A stretch of 64,000 bases of DNA, taken from assembly GCF_000961095.1 (NCBI RefSeq), contig NZ_CP011058.1, positions 1,827,001-1,891,000 on the forward strand, read 5' to 3'. Below, piece by piece: positions 63,956 to 64,000 of the stretch. The notes under the pieces were generated by a model that saw only the letters and a list, made by a program, of their open reading frames with translations, was not told where the DNA came from and did not search any database. Origin of the DNA: Paenibacillus beijingensis. Its GTDB lineage: Bacteria > Bacillota > Bacilli > Paenibacillales > Paenibacillaceae. Every line of letters begins with the position of its first letter. Position 1 is the first letter of the stretch. The position numbers were made by a program, and so were the translations under genes.

Positions 63956-64000
63956 CTACCCAGTCACCTTTCTCTATCTATAAGCTGTTTCTTTAACGCA

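Overview
The window looks like chromosomal DNA of an endospore-forming Gram-positive bacterium of the Paenibacillus type. Evidence is a GC-rich Firmicute codon style with AGGAGG-type ribosome binding sites, a GerA-type germinant receptor operon, spoIIR, a huge S-layer-anchored (SLH) protein, and the conserved Bacillales order prfA-prmC / spoIIR / ywlC / mntP / ywlE / rpiB-ywlG-glyA / upp / wecB / atp operon, nearly all on the minus strand. No prophage, CRISPR array, tRNA, rRNA or complete insertion sequence was seen.

Layout. 0-1 kb: 5' part of a NuoL/ND5-like gene broken by a one-base slip in a T7 run. 1.3-13.1 kb: cell-surface and exported functions, namely a HupE/UreJ-like membrane protein, a 2268-residue lamin-tail/metallophosphoesterase/SLH protein, a CpsB/YwqE-type tyrosine phosphatase and a secreted copper amine oxidase. 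13.4-16.6 kb: a plus-strand two-component system whose kinase frame has no stop at its natural end and runs antisense into atpC. 16.3-23.5 kb: the full ATP synthase operon atpZ-I-B-E-F-H-A-G-D-C. 23.7-25.9 kb: wecB, upp and a small membrane protein. 25.9-30.1 kb: a germinant receptor operon (A-C-B), followed by 0.9 kb of repeat-rich non-coding DNA with a possible MITE. 31-37.3 kb: rpiB-ywlG-glyA behind a ZTP (pfl) riboswitch, then ywlE, mntP, a ywlC/Sua5 gene and spoIIR. 37.5-43.4 kb: chrA, prmC-prfA, 1.25 kb of mosaic repeats, and ychF. 43.5-51.1 kb: a lipoprotein, a purine-riboswitch-controlled amidohydrolase, an Rrf2 regulator with trxA, and several single-gene metabolic and redox functions. 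51.5-64 kb: a surface polysaccharide locus (initiating sugar-phosphate transferase, rhamnose and GDP-mannose precursor genes, six glycosyltransferases). Its promoter-proximal part, from about 59.2 kb to the window end, is clearly AT-richer than the rest.

How the genes fit together. wecB, manC, rmlABCD, the WcaJ-like transferase and the glycosyltransferases supply precursors for and assemble a rhamnose-containing envelope polysaccharide. The YwqE-like phosphatase and SLH protein are also envelope functions. rpiB and glyA make ribose-5-phosphate and one-carbon/glycine units for purine synthesis, which fits control by ZTP. The amidohydrolase behind a guanine-type purine aptamer probably degrades a purine. 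Rrf2 and trxA form a likely redox-responsive unit with a palindrome overlapping the promoter.

The observations most worth a second look are the two riboswitch units, the 30/32-matching inverted repeat bracketing tandem repeats between prfA and ychF, the degenerate NuoL-like gene with a slippery heptamer, and the kinase/atpC antisense overlap. I did not find a clearly new multi-gene defence or mobile system.
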